Positions 1 to 10,788 of a DNA stretch of 64,000 bases are shown here, piece after piece. This DNA comes from Doryteuthis pealeii (taxonomy: Eukaryota > Mollusca > Cephalopoda > Myopsida > Loliginidae): positions 58,171,414-58,235,413 of the forward strand of contig CM042145.1 in assembly GCA_023376005.1 (NCBI GenBank), in the 5' to 3' direction. Made by a program: the position numbers and the translations under genes. Below the pieces are notes generated by a model. That model had not been told where the DNA came from. It saw only the letters and a program-made list of their open reading frames with translations, and made no database searches. Every line of letters starts with the position of its first letter. The stretch's first letter is position 1.

Positions 1-80
1 GTTATGTCTTACATTATTGTGCATGATACATTAGTTATGTCTTACATTATTGTGCATGATACATTAGTTATGTCTCCATT
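1..80. repeat. 33-bp tandem repeat at window edge
   Basis: Two full copies of a 33-bp unit starting GTTATGTCTTACATTATTG begin at 1 and 34, and a third copy starts at 67 and then diverges. The array probably continues outside the window. No coding potential is seen. Confidence 0.8.
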
Positions 81-1640
81 TGACAGTAGCTGCCCTACTG
101 AAGATCAAAACTTCTTGCTCGATTCCAGAAAGCCATCACCCCCAAGGAACACCTGCTCTCTTGCCTAAGGAAACACTTTGCTCAGTGCCTAAGGCACTCT
201 AAAATGGGGAATGCCGATGGGATCACACATTTTTTGCACTGATCACTGCATAACTTTCTGTTTTTGTGCAGCTTGACACATCAAAAACTCTTTGATGTTA
301 ATCCAGCCCGGTGGGAGGTCAGGAAAATACTTACTATGACATCAGCTGCTCGACCAAAGATCAAAGTTTAATATCTGTGCCCAGAACCTGCAAAAGCTTC
401 ACTTCATTCCAGGGGTTCATCTCCCAGGCAGCTCCTGCCCCCTTGCCTAAAAGCAACAGGACTGTGTTTATTGTCTAGTGACTGAGGTGCCCCAAAAAAG
501 GGAGCACAATTTTGAGACCTACCACAGGCCTCACCTTACCAATTGCCTTATACCCGTTGCTGAGGATTAATTATTTAGTTACAAATCCTGTCAAGTATCA
601 GTATTTTTCATTTTTTCAACTTTTGACTTAAAACGAAAACAATAATAAGAAAAAGAAACAAAATAAAAATAAAGTAAAATAAAATAAAGAAATAAAAAAT
701 ATAAAGATATAAAAACAAAAAAAATAAAAATAAAAGATAAAAAATAATTTAAAAAATAATAAAAAAATAAAGAAATAATAAAAAATAAATAGATAATAAA
801 ATGAAAATAAAAATAAAATCTAAAATCTAAAAAAAACATAAAACATAAAAAATGATAAAAAATAAAAATAAAGTATATAAAATGCCATAAAAGGTTAAAG
901 GTAAATTCCATATATAAAATTTAATAGCTCTGACTTAAACGAAATAAAATTATAAATGATAATAAAACATAAATAGATAATATTTATTCAAATAATAATA
1001 ATAATAACTCTAGAGTAATGTACGATTGATATAAAGTATAAATACATAAAACATACAGGATAGAAGGTACGAATGTAGACATTTAAATTAAGATTAAACT
1101 ATAATTGAACATCAAACCTAACTTACATAATAGTCATATTAGTAACTAGATTATTAATCAACATATACAATTATAGTTCTGTAAATTTCTCCTATGATTT
1201 GTCATTTTCTATGATTACTTGATAAAGAGACATTTTCTATGATACTTTGAATCTATTTATGTGCCAACATTTAAATATCATCTCATTTCTTTTATTAAAT
1301 ATGTATATTTTACATGCCTAGAGATGAAGTCAGTAATCATATATACAGTCAACTTAAAGATTGAATTATAGATAAGTACTAACTTCTGTATGTGTGTACA
1401 CACTCAAAAAATAATTTGTAGATACATTTACAAAAATGAAAACTTAATACTGCATTCTATTAAACTATTTTTATTATTTTTCCCTTTTAAAAAGCCTATT
1501 ATGTATTATAAAAATATTTTTATTTCTTTTTAGATGAAACAATTTTAAGTCCAATTGATTAGATTTTATCTTATTCATCTCTAGGCAACAAGTATCTTTA
1601 TTTATATGATTATTATTCAATAAATAAGTGTATAATTGTT
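81..1640. other. AT-rich spacer without recognised gene
   Basis: No gene is seen. 81-600 is moderately GC-rich unique-looking DNA. 601-900 is a purine-biased A-rich tract of AAATAAA-like words; its antisense ORF is almost all Phe, Tyr, Leu and Ile and is a composition artefact. 900-1640 is plain AT-rich DNA. Confidence 0.6.
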
Positions 1641-2030
1641 AGGGAGTTAGCAATAGGAAGCACTATTTATCATAGCACCTTTTTCAATGAAATCAATAGT
1701 TATGAGTACTTTCATGTCCCAGAAGACTGTCAGCATGACCTTCTTTATTGACCACTAAACATGGAGTATTTTCTTTACTGGAAAGTCTGTGTATTTCCAT
1801 TCCATGGATTATCTTTTCGACTTTGGCTCATAGTAGTCAACCCATGTTTAGCTCATTTATGTATTTTTTTACTAAAGCATACTTCTCTGTACACATCATA
1901 CATTCTTATGAACATTTCACATGGTTTGTACTTCTCAGCTACCACAAGTTGATAACAAATCTCTACTTAAGCCTAAAGCGGTTTGTATGATTTGCCACCA
2001 TTTTGAATAGTCTCAAAACAAATTTGTTGT
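1640..2030 (-). pseudogene. Tc1/mariner-type transposase remnant
   Basis: The minus strand reads in broken frames as a mariner-like transposase. Near 1700 it gives KKVMLTVFWDMK followed by ITIDFIEKG, matching the block around the first catalytic Asp of mariner transposases (VWWD...G). Upstream (1850-1960) it gives a region with CFSKK and KHGLTT words. Several stops and shifts make it inactive, and the helix-turn-helix N-terminus and later catalytic blocks are missing. The same protein block recurs on the plus strand near 49325-49640, which supports a real repeat family. No inverted termini were located. Confidence 0.6.
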
Positions 2031-2152
2031 GAGTTTAAGATAACTTTTGTTATAAATCAATTCTAAACAATTCAAAGTTTATATTTATGGAAAGAAATTC
2101 CGGAAGAAAATTAAGTTTGCTTTTTTTTTTCCACACATTTAAACCTGTTTTT

Positions 2153-2153
<1 letters not shown>

Positions 2154-2199
<46 letters not shown>

Positions 2200-2580
2200 T
2201 GAAAGCATGTCTCATTTAGGTCTCCAGGACTGTTCTGATTATTCTAGCTGGTCATAACAATGCTGTGGTCTGAATAATCTCAATTCACACTCTGATTTCG
2301 AACTCCTTCAGCCTCATTTCCAAACATTTAATGATCATTCTAAAAGGTATAAAAAAAAAAAAATTGATATCCCTGTTATCCTCATTTCCACAATTTTACT
2401 AGCTCTCTGGCAAGGTCCAAGTATTTGTCTATCTTTTTGCTTTCTTTGATTTTCACTCAATGATCCACTAGAATGACAAAATCCACTAAATAACAAGCTC
2501 TTTTTTTTTATATTAATTAATGCTAGGTTTGGTATTCTGGCCAGGATTAGATGATCCATTTGTATCTCAAAATCCGAGAG
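2154..2580 (-). mobile_element. Non-LTR retrotransposon 3' end with (ATT)n tail
   Basis: Read on the minus strand, 2335-2559 encodes DHLILARIPNLALINIKK and later a KQKDR word. This is the C-terminal tail of the LINE family also found three times at 8327-10250. The element ends at 2154-2200 in a pure (ATT)n run, the expected 3' tail. It is 5' truncated and has stops in the terminal segment, so it is inactive. Confidence 0.65.
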
Positions 2581-2599
2581 TATATTATGATTTTCACTT

Positions 2600-2980
2600 A
2601 TTTTTTCATTATTCAGTCAGTTGTAAGAGTTCCAGTGATAAACATTACACCATGTGACTCTCCTTAATAATATTATTTCAAGGCAGTTAACTAGTCTCTC
2701 GTTAAACTTGTAATATTTCTTTATTTTTATTATGAGGAAGACTGGATGTAGGAATTAATTTTTCTTTCACCAATTGTTCAATAACCGTAATATATGTATT
2801 AAAAAAAAAACACATGTAAATCCATAACCTCTGAAGATAGGATTTTATCCCGAAAATTTAGAAAACAGGTAAATAAACATCAATCTCATCACCTTTTGTT
2901 TTTCCATTGTATTGTCAATAGCCTTCTAATTTCTATTTTCTTTTCTTAAACACATATTTACCATGCTTCAAGCAAACTAT
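2600..2980. other. AT-rich spacer
   Basis: No gene or recognised repeat is seen in this stretch. Confidence 0.5.
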
Positions 2981-2983
2981 AAA

Positions 2984-2984
2984 A

Positions 2985-3041
<57 letters not shown>
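2984..3041. repeat. (TA)n microsatellite
   Basis: Nearly pure TA dinucleotide run abutting the left end of a nested transposon-like region. Confidence 0.95.
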
Positions 3042-3042
<1 letters not shown>

Positions 3043-3044
<2 letters not shown>

Positions 3045-5905
3045 GTATACCCAATTTGTCGAAAAATCCGTGTTTATACAAAACAAATTTAACCCCCGCG
3101 TTTGAAAAAAAATGACCAAAAATCAGGGAATCATCCGATTTTAATGTAATTTTCAGTGTTGATTTATTAGGTACCACCAATTTTCCATGTAAAATCTAAT
3201 CACCCCCCCCCCACTATCTTTAACACAATGAAACTTGCATAAGGGTTGATATTATCTTGAAAATTCGTGTCCATTCGCAAGAAGAAACATTTTAACAAAC
3301 TTCTCATGATTTTAAAAAAAATTTTCAGCTTAGGGAAATAATGAAAATTATAAATGAAAAACAATGTTTTTATTTTTGCACCGTTAAATCAATTGAAATT
3401 TAACGTAGCCAAAAACAAGTTATGGCTAGAGCCTTTTTAAAAAAATCTATGAAAAATGAATTAATCGTCTGATTTTCACGATAATTTCCATAATTACTTA
3501 CCTTTTAATGAAAATATGTCTGAAATCGGTTTTTTCTAAAATATATTAGGGGAATTCTTTTTTACGAAGTCTACCGCCTCCCTATTTTGTTTTATGAAAT
3601 ATGAAAAAAATGAACTGACAAAAAACAATTTTTACTTTTTTCTATAAAGACAAGAGTCTGACTAATTATATCAGAAGATTTTTAAATGTTTCAATACCAG
3701 ACGCTTTTACTAAAAGAACCATGAATACTGAATTCTGCTGAAAAATATCAATAAAGAAACTAACCCTGTTGTAAAAAAAGGACTGTTTTACTTATTTTTC
3801 AAGATGACGGCGAGTAACTTTTCTCCAGTCGGATAATTTAATCTTTGAAATAACTGGTTTTCTTTGTAACAACTCTTTAAGTTTGTTATTTCTTTTTTGC
3901 GAGATTTTAAGTTAAAAAATGTTTACGTTTCTTGCTTCAATATGGCCTAAACTGATCACGTGACCTATTTTGGTGGTACCTATGATTTATCAATGAATGA
4001 ATTTTATAATGCATCAGTTATTTTATTTCAAAACTTTCTGATTTTTTCAGGTCACTTAACTTTGACTCCACCCCTTATTTTTGGGACGCAAAATATCGAT
4101 GGGGTTATATATTATTGAAATTATTTACATTACAAATAAAAAAAGACAAAAGACCGAAGGTGTGAATAGAAGAAATAAATTAAGGATGATACTTTAGTAG
4201 AAAATAAGTACCGAAAATTGGAAAATAAAATGAAAATAAAAACTAAAAAAAATAATTTTTAGAGATTTGATTTTTACTCATTTCGATAATAATTTAATTG
4301 GCTATTATCTTATAAAAAATTATATATCAATATTTGTTCTGTTTAAAAGGTGGGGCGCTAAATTTTCAATAGAGTTTTCTACCAAAAATTATTAGAGATT
4401 GATACTAAAGTAAAGCAGTTATTAAAAAATGTTTTTAGAATCTAATGATATGACATTTTAAACTTAACATCATAATACTCTTATTTTGAATGAATCTTAT
4501 ATATTGATTTATCATAGCCGAAATACCTAATTAAATTGCATTGAAATCGGATAATTCCCTGTTTTTTGTATTTTTTTCAATCGGGATGGTTACATTTATT
4601 TCATAAACACGATTCTTAAGTCATCTTTAGACAGCGTTTATGGCCATATTTTGAAGGTGGGAGATTTCAATTTCAAAAGGTGATCTAATAATGATATTTT
4701 AAATAATGCTTTTGCTCCAGACTCCAAAGAAGCCGACTCTTTGGGGATTCTCAAAGTTTTGGGTTACCGTTATTACGCAAAAATTGATGATTTGAACCAT
4801 ATCGAATTCATACTCATTTCCGTGAAGGCCACAAAGCGACAAATTTTGAGTGACCAGGGTCAAGTTTGTTTTGTTTTTTTACCCATTATTACTATGGATA
4901 CTCGTTACCAAAACTGGACGAGTGATACTCCAAGATATCTGGAAAAGATGTATTGGATGGAACAAGCATGTTCCCAAAGATATCCAACCACTCTTGAAAT
5001 ACCAAGAATTACCATTGATGTAGAAACAGAACTTCAATGATTCAAGACTTGCTTTCCGATTTTGCTCGTATATTGATGCTTCAAATAATATTAATTATTA
5101 AATAGAGTGTCTTCTATAAAAGTATATGAAGGTCGATTTTATTTTAAACAAATATGTTTAATAAAGTTTTCAAAAAATATGAATAAAATACTTATAAAAG
5201 TTTCTACTTTGATATAAGTAAGACTAGACTTTAGATACATATTACAGAAATTTTACTCACTAGTTTTTAACTTTTTATCAAGTAAAATCCGGTTTTTCAT
5301 TAAAAAAATATTGAGTAAAAATAACAAGAACAATTTACGTAATATAAACCTTTAAGATAAATATTCATTTATTTCTGGTCTCTAACAAAATTATTCAAAC
5401 ACTTATCTTTATAGAAAAAAGTAAAAATAGTTTTTTGTTGGTTCATTTTTTCATATTTCATAAAATAAAATACCCCCCCACCTATTTTAGACCTCGTACA
5501 CAAATATTTTCCGCAATATATTTCTTGGGAAAACCTATTTCAGACATATTTTCATCAAAAGGTAAGTAATTATGGAAATTATCGTAAAAATTGGACCATG
5601 AATTGATTTTTCATAGAATTTATTTAAAGTCTCTGGTCGTAACTTGTTTTTAGCTGCGTTAAATTTCAATTGATTTAACGGTGCGAAAATGTAAACATTG
5701 TTTTCGTTCATAATTTTCATTATTTCCGTTAGCTGAAATTTAAAAAAAAATCAACAGGTGTTTTATTAATGTTTCTTCTTTTGAAAGGGCACAAATTTTC
5801 AAGATAATATTAACCTCTATGCAAGTTTCATAGTGTTAAAGATAGTGTGTGTGTGTGGAGAGGGTAAATTTCGTGGGGCAAATTGGAGGTCCCTACTGAT
5901 AAAAA
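3043..5905. mobile_element. Nested AT-rich elements with long inverted repeats
   Basis: Two sets of inverted repeats are visible. About 120 bp at 3043-3165 is matched in inverse orientation at about 4520-4640. A ~500-bp stretch at 3168-3680 is matched in inverse orientation at about 5395-5898, including a block around GCACCGTTAAATCAATTG and a poly-C or GT-rich patch. A terminus reading AGGTACCACCAA at 3170 recurs inverted near 3970. Related pieces lie at 21226-21340 and, inverted, at 22275-22640. The pattern fits non-autonomous DNA transposons inserted into each other; no transposase was recognised. Exact ends and target duplications are unresolved. Confidence 0.55.
4741..5040 (+). CDS. Unassigned 99-codon ORF, possible exon
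   Basis: An open frame with normal protein-like composition, unlike the Phe/Tyr/Ile-rich chance ORFs around it. It contains words such as QGQVCFVFLPIITMDTRYQN and LEKMYWMEQACSQRYP and ends TGA at 5038-5040. The frame is open upstream of the listed start to about 4705, and an acceptor-like TTTTGCTCCAG lies at about 4710-4720, so this could be a last exon or a transposon-carried ORF rather than a complete gene. AATAAA-like signals occur downstream near 5180. It lies between inverted repeats of the surrounding element. I do not recognise the family. Confidence 0.35.
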   Translation: MGILKVLGYRYYAKIDDLNHIEFILISVKATKRQILSDQGQVCFVFLPIITMDTRYQNWTSDTPRYLEKMYWMEQACSQRYPTTLEIPRITIDVETELQ

Positions 5906-6064
5906 AACAACACTTTAAATCACTTTAAACAAATAAACAGAACTGTTTGACAAATATAAAAACTACTTAGTACAATGAGTATCTATTAAGTTTGGGAAAA
6001 ATCAGCCGTGACTCATACGATTTGCCTTTCAAAGAAAGAATATCAAAAGCAATGGCATAGTTCT
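5906..6064. other. Unassigned spacer
   Basis: No gene or recognised repeat seen. Confidence 0.5.
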
Positions 6065-6160
6065 AGTAAGTAAAGTCGTCGGGGTGGCCTAATATCGGTA
6101 TCAGCCAGACAGCGAGGGAGTCTATCCCCTTTTCATTAGCGGAGCAGCTCGAGGAAAGAG
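6065..6160 (-). mobile_element. SINE1 fragment (tRNA-derived)
   Basis: Contains the SINE1 body words TATCAGCCAGACAGCGAGGG and GTCTATCCCC, shared with copies at 35165-35515, 36365-36600 and 42070-42190. The tRNA-like head is missing here. Confidence 0.65.
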
Positions 6161-6242
6161 GAAATTGGAACATATACGATTCGACCAAGCTACAAAATAT
6201 CTAAAAATTATCAAACTATTTCACCGCCTATCTGAGTACGTT

Positions 6243-6281
<39 letters not shown>

Positions 6282-6345
6282 GGGTATGTTCTTATATTCT
6301 TATGTATGTATGTATGTATGTATGTATCTATCTATCTATCTATCT
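6243..6345. repeat. (CTAT)n / (GTAT)n microsatellites
   Basis: Tetranucleotide runs CTAT at 6243-6282 and 6328-6345 and GTAT at 6301-6327, with a short spacer. The apparent ORF through them is a repeat artefact. Confidence 0.9.
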
Positions 6346-6790
6346 AAAAACTGAGCAGACGTGACCCCAAGGGCAAACGGTTATTATCAAAGAGAATTCT
6401 GTAGCTGCGGCTATAATCTTGAACCTGATCGTACAAAATTCCCCCAAAATTAAATACAAAATACATTTGTAGAGGAATTTTAGTTGGAGAAATGTGTTTC
6501 ATCTTGAGTATGTATAAGAATATAAAAACAATTGCATACATTTAACAATGTTTTATTGTTTGAGCAAACCTAATAGAAAGAATACAACGACGAGACAGGT
6601 ATTGTTTCTATGGATTTCTTATGGAAAGATGAAAAGAATTCCTTGTTCCCTTCATTTATACAACTTTGGCAAAATCATGTTGCAGTTATTAGCAAAAACT
6701 CTTTAGTTTTGCATAAATCCATATCTGATATGGTCTAGTTGAATCTAGAAAATTAGGTTTACAGTGCATTGTAAACTAATTCTCAGCCTA
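6346..6790. other. Unassigned spacer
   Basis: No gene recognised. 6720-6790 contains diverged units related to the adjoining 43-bp array. Confidence 0.5.
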
Positions 6791-6792
6791 AA

Positions 6793-7114
6793 ATATCAGG
6801 TTTATGGCTTATTTTAATCTATTTTTCAGTCTTTAATATCAGGTTTATGGCTTATTTTAATCTATTTTTCAGTCTTTAATATCAGGTTTATGGCTTATTT
6901 TAATCTATTTTTCAGTCTTTAATATCAGGTTTATGGCTTATTTTAATCTATTTTTCAGTCTTTAATATCAGGTTTATGGCTTATTTTAATCTATTTTTCA
7001 GTCTTTAATATCAGGTTTATGGCTTATTTTAATCTATTTTTCAGTCTTTAATATCAGGTTTATGGCTTATTTTAATCTATTTTTCAGTCTTTAATATCAG
7101 GTTTATGGCTTATG
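6793..7114. repeat. 43-bp tandem repeat array
   Basis: Copies start at 6793, 6836, 6879, 6922, 6965, 7008 and 7051, with a partial copy from 7094. Each begins ATATCAGGTTTATGGC. The full units are essentially identical, implying recent expansion. Diverged units flank both sides (6720-6790 and 7115-7205), each still ending in CAGGTTTA-like words. Confidence 0.92.
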
Positions 7115-7828
7115 GTTTATGGTGTATTGTAAATTGTTGCTCAGCCTAAAACATCAGGCTTATTGAATACGGTAAAATAAAACTCAGTCGAATATATCAG
7201 GTTTATTTGTTCAAAAGGCAAAACGTTTTTCAAGCTGATTTCTTTCATATCCTGAATAGTATAAAGCAGAAAAAGTTTCATTTTTTGGGGGTGCGGGAAT
7301 ATTTTTGCAAATTTTATTGTTGCAATTATAACTCTTGTTACATTAAGTTACAATCATGTTACATAAATTTACCTTCAATAATATCATCGCAGTTTTCTAC
7401 CGAGTCATATTTCTAATTAATGTCGAACTACTTTACTTTAAAAAAAAATGGAAGATACAAAACAACGCAAGAGAAACAATAAAAATGTAACATCTTATTA
7501 TTAACATCATATCACAATGGCAACATATCACAAGAAGAAGAAGAAGAAGAAGAGCAAAATGCACAAATATCATAGCTTTTTGAATAGTGAAATTAGATCA
7601 ATATTTTTTAGCACACAAAAATATATTTCTAAAATTATAATCAAGAATGATTATCATAAAACATAGCAGATAAGAATATTTCAAATTGAAGTATTTCTAT
7701 CTCAGTATTTTTGCATACACGCTCGTCACCAAATATCTACAATAACACTAACAGCATACTAATTAAATATCTTCAATTCAAATAAGAATAGTAACCTTAG
7801 TATAATGAAATTAAGATAAAACACTTAC
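7115..7828. other. AT-rich stretch, possible intron
   Basis: Apart from degenerate 43-bp units, an (AGA)n run at 7535-7551 and the candidate exon at 7373-7396, nothing is recognised. On the minus strand the part below 7828 would be intron of the candidate gene. Confidence 0.4.
7373..7396 (-). CDS. Candidate short second exon of signal-peptide gene
   Basis: On the minus strand a 24-nt stretch is bounded by an acceptor-type AG (complement of 7397-7398) and a donor-type GTAAAT (complement of 7367-7372). It keeps the phase left by the proposed first exon at 7829-7889 and would encode ENCDDIIE. If the donor is not used, the frame stops after four more codons. The polypyrimidine tract is not adjacent to this acceptor, so the exon is weakly supported. 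Confidence 0.2.
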
Positions 7829-7889
7829 CTGCTGCAACATACAAGAATAAAGTGAACAACACCAAGAGAAAATATGAGCGGTGCTTCAT
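7829..7889 (-). CDS. Candidate first coding exon, secreted or membrane peptide
   Basis: The minus strand has an ATG at 7889-7887 followed by 20 codons reading MKHRSYFLLVLFTLF... and ending YVAA. This is a textbook signal peptide: two basic residues, a hydrophobic core and small residues before the expected cleavage. The frame runs straight into a consensus splice donor CAG|GTAAGT (intron begins at complement of 7828), leaving phase 1. A TATA box lies about 90 bp upstream. The mature protein is not visible with confidence. The gene could encode a small secreted peptide, or could be a chance combination of signals. Confidence 0.45.
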
Positions 7890-7972
7890 TATTGTAGTTT
7901 CGTCCCAAACTGGAGAAATACAAATTGTGCTGACATAAAAAGAAGAAATTTTCTATATTTCATTCGCATCCT

Positions 7973-7983
7973 GGAATATATAA
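7973..7983 (-). promoter_or_regulatory. TATA box for candidate signal-peptide gene
   Basis: The minus strand reads TTATATATTCC. It sits about 90 bp upstream of the candidate ATG at 7889, which would give a leader of roughly 60 nt. It stands alone rather than inside a TA microsatellite. Confidence 0.4.
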
Positions 7984-8326
7984 GGAGTGTCTTTAGTTGA
8001 CATGTTTTGTAGTCAACTTTCCAATATCACATGATCTGATGGTTGTAATTTGAGTTACATTATAAGTGGGCAATTTGCGAGAACACAAAACTTATTTAGT
8101 TAAAGGATGTTTTTTTATTACAAACAAAGTTTGCTTTATCTCTACGCACAGGATTAAAAATTATTAAATTATGAACACTTCTAAATTTAAAGGATATGCG
8201 AAATAGAAAAATGATAAAACTGTATGAAATATTTCATTGGCTTAATCAAATCCTATATTAGAATATTATGTTCCTTATATGACTATCTTTGTGTAAAGCT
8301 GAATAGTTAGAAGAGAGGACTGAAAG
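7984..8326. other. Unassigned AT-rich spacer
   Basis: No gene or recognised repeat seen. Confidence 0.5.
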
Positions 8327-8825
8327 TTGAAAGGTTCCTTAATCGAAACTAATCACAGAAAAAATATTATTATACTGATTTTCAACGGCATGTATTCCTG
8401 TCTGGATAGCCTTATCCCAGTCACAAGTCCAGACCTAGTATTGATTAATATGTCAACTGGTAGATTTTGGAGTTCCAGCAGATCACAGGGTGAAGATGAA
8501 AGAAAACGAAAAGATAGACAAAAATCTAGACTTCGCTAGAGAATTGAAAAAAAAAACTGGAATATGAGGGTGAAAGTGATACCAATAGTAGTTGGGACAC
8601 TTGTAACGACCCTTAAAATCTTCGACAAAAGACTAGAGGAACAGGAAATCAGAGGAAGAATTGAGACCGTTCAGACAACAGCATTGATGAAATCAGATGG
8701 AATACTCAGGAAAGTTGTGAAGACCTGTAGAAATTTGTTACTCAAACTCCAGTGATAGACCATCATCTAACGCTGGTGGGAAAAACCAATAATAATAATA
8801 AATAATAATAATAATAATAATAATA
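8327..8825 (+). mobile_element. LINE 3' fragment, copy 1 of 3, (AAT)n tail
   Basis: Encodes the C-terminal tail of a LINE ORF2-like protein in pieces: IPVTSPDLVLINMST, a KRKDR word, then MRVKVIPIVVGTL and RGRIETVQTTALMKS. Stops separate the pieces, so it is dead. It ends in (AAT)n at 8789-8825. Copy 2 begins immediately after this tail. Confidence 0.7.
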
Positions 8826-9055
8826 AATTGTAGTTGGTGCACTTGGAACGGTCCGAAAAGGATTGGAAAAGGGTTTGGAAAGTTTGGAAATCAGAGAAAG
8901 AATTGAAACCATTCAGAACACTGCACTGCTGCAATCTGCCAGAATACTCAGAAGAGTCCTGGACACCTGAGGAGACTTGTTGTCACTCAGACTCCAATAA
9001 AAGACCATCAGCTAACACTGATGTGAAAACTCAAAAGGAGATAATAATAATAATG
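8826..9055 (+). mobile_element. LINE 3' fragment, copy 2 of 3
   Basis: Starts directly after the (AAT)n tail of copy 1 with the words VVGALGTV-like and ERIETIQNTALLQS-like in shifted frames, ends in SLRLQ-like coding, and then an (ATA)n tail near 9043-9055. Only about 200 bp of the 3' end is present. Confidence 0.65.
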
Positions 9056-10250
9056 TACAAAGGGCTACAAATTCGCTAACTCACAGGAAAAAATAAACCA
9101 AATTATGTACAAGGATGATATAAGATTTTTGCAAGAAACGAAAAAGAACTAGAAACACAGGTTCAAACTATAAGAATATACAGCCAGGATATAGGAATGG
9201 AATTTAGAATTGAAAAATGTGCCATACTAGTGATGAAAAAGGAGGAAAGAAAAACAATGGATGGAATACAATTACAAAATCAGGACAATATAAGAACACT
9301 TGGAGAAAAGGAAAGCTACAAATACTTTAGAATTTTAAAAGCGGACACCATCAAACAAACAGATAAAAGAAAAAGTGTAAAATAATATCTTATAATAACA
9401 AGAAAACTACTCGAAACGAAGTTCTGTTGAAGAAATCTCATCAAAGAAATAAATACCTTGACCTTACCAATATAAGATATTCTATGCACAAGGTATTACA
9501 CCCTAGAGATGATAGAGACAGGCTACATGTATCAAGAAAGGAAGGTGGAAGAGGTCTTGCCAACATAGTGGAGTGCGTAGATACCTCAATCCAAGGACCC
9601 GAAGAATACATAAAAAAGCAAGGAAAGATTAATTACAGCTGTCAATAACAGCTGCTGCAACATATGGACAAGCAGAAAAAATACAGAAATGGTAAGAAAA
9701 ATAATTATATGGACACTTCAAACGATAAATTTGGGAGATGGCACATGAAAAAGACCTGGGAATGGTTAAGAACCGGGAGCGAAACCGAGACACTAATAAT
9801 TGCTTCACAAAACAATGTCATAAGAACAAATTATATCAAAGCAAAAATTGATAAGACACAACAGAACAGTAAATGTAGACTGTGTGGTGACAGAGATGAG
9901 ACAATAAACCATGTATTTAGCGAATGTAGCAAACTAGCACGACGAGAAAACAAGGCTAGGTACGAAAGATGATCCACTGGGAATTGTGCAAAAAAAAAAA
10001 TTTTATCCATACAACAAAATGGTATATGCATAAAGTAAAATCTGTTAAAAAAAAAACATAAAATTTTCTTTGACTTTCAGGTAAAGACCGATTTACCTTA
10101 TACCAACCAGGTGACCAGTATTAATTAACAAGAAAAAGAGAACTTTTCAACTGGTAGATTTTACAGTTGCAGTAGATCACAGACTCCAATGAAAGACCAT
10201 CAGTTAACGCAGATGGGAAAACTCAAAAGGAGTGAATAATAATAATAGTA
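9056..10250 (+). mobile_element. LINE copy 3 with reverse transcriptase C-half
   Basis: Carries more of the same LINE. A YKDD-like form of the reverse transcriptase catalytic box lies near 9112, followed by IGMEFRIEKCAILVMKK, an IRTLGEKESYKYF thumb-like block, a LHPRDDRDRLHVSRKEGG block, and a CRLCGDRDETINHVFSEC zinc-binding motif near 9885-9940. The element then continues with an internal deletion to VDHR- and KTIS-coding pieces and an (AAT)n-like tail at 10228-10250. Multiple frameshifts and stops; inactive. The catalytic box has Lys where Ala, Val or Met is usual. Confidence 0.75.
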
Positions 10251-10369
10251 ATAATTTTCTCTTTCATTTCCTGCGGCTTATTTCATGTAATTATAGTTGA
10301 TAGAAACTCGCATTCATTGTCCATTCAGATTTATATTTTCTATGTACAGTAATACCTTGACTTACGAGT

Positions 10370-10591
10370 GCCCCAGCTTATCTAAAATAAGGCCATTATC
10401 AAATTTACAACAATGCCACTGTTTAGATAGGAAGACTATTTGGCCACATCCTCTGATAATCATCATCAAGGCGTGTTGACAGCATGGGTTCCCTTGTATC
10501 TCTCTCTCTCACCATCCATCAACCAGTGTTTCTCAAACTATCTGATATGGTGTTCAGTAGTGTACAGCAAGTGCTGTTTATCTTACACTGT

Positions 10592-10626
<35 letters not shown>

Positions 10627-10745
10627 TGTGTGAGTGTGTGTGTGTGTGTGATAGCGGGCAGGTGGGCATATCCCTGATTTCTTGTGGGATGCTGCTTACA
10701 AGATTTATTCAAGACAACACGCAGATACTGGTTAGTAACTATATT
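10370..10745 (-). mobile_element. LINE 3' end, second family, copy a
   Basis: On the minus strand the region reads as a LINE C-terminus: INKS..HPT-like sequence near 10690, interrupted by a (GT)n run at 10592-10650, then SLRNTG and a terminal RERYKGTHAVNTP ending in stop, followed by a short 3' UTR. It is nearly identical to 12545-12910. Confidence 0.6.
10592..10650. repeat. (GT)n microsatellite
   Basis: Imperfect GT run inside the LINE fragment; also present at the same place in the copy at 12763-12800. Confidence 0.95.
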
Positions 10746-10788
10746 AACTAACATTAAATAATAGTGTTTACAACTCGTCCTAGGTAAA

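Noticed and set aside
591..911. 106-codon minus ORF rich in Phe, Tyr, Leu and Ile
   Set aside because: Product of A-rich low-complexity DNA; no domain, no start context.
10440..10625. Plus ORFs ending in Val-Cys runs, also at 12607-12896
   Set aside because: Created by the GT microsatellite and antisense to LINE coding.
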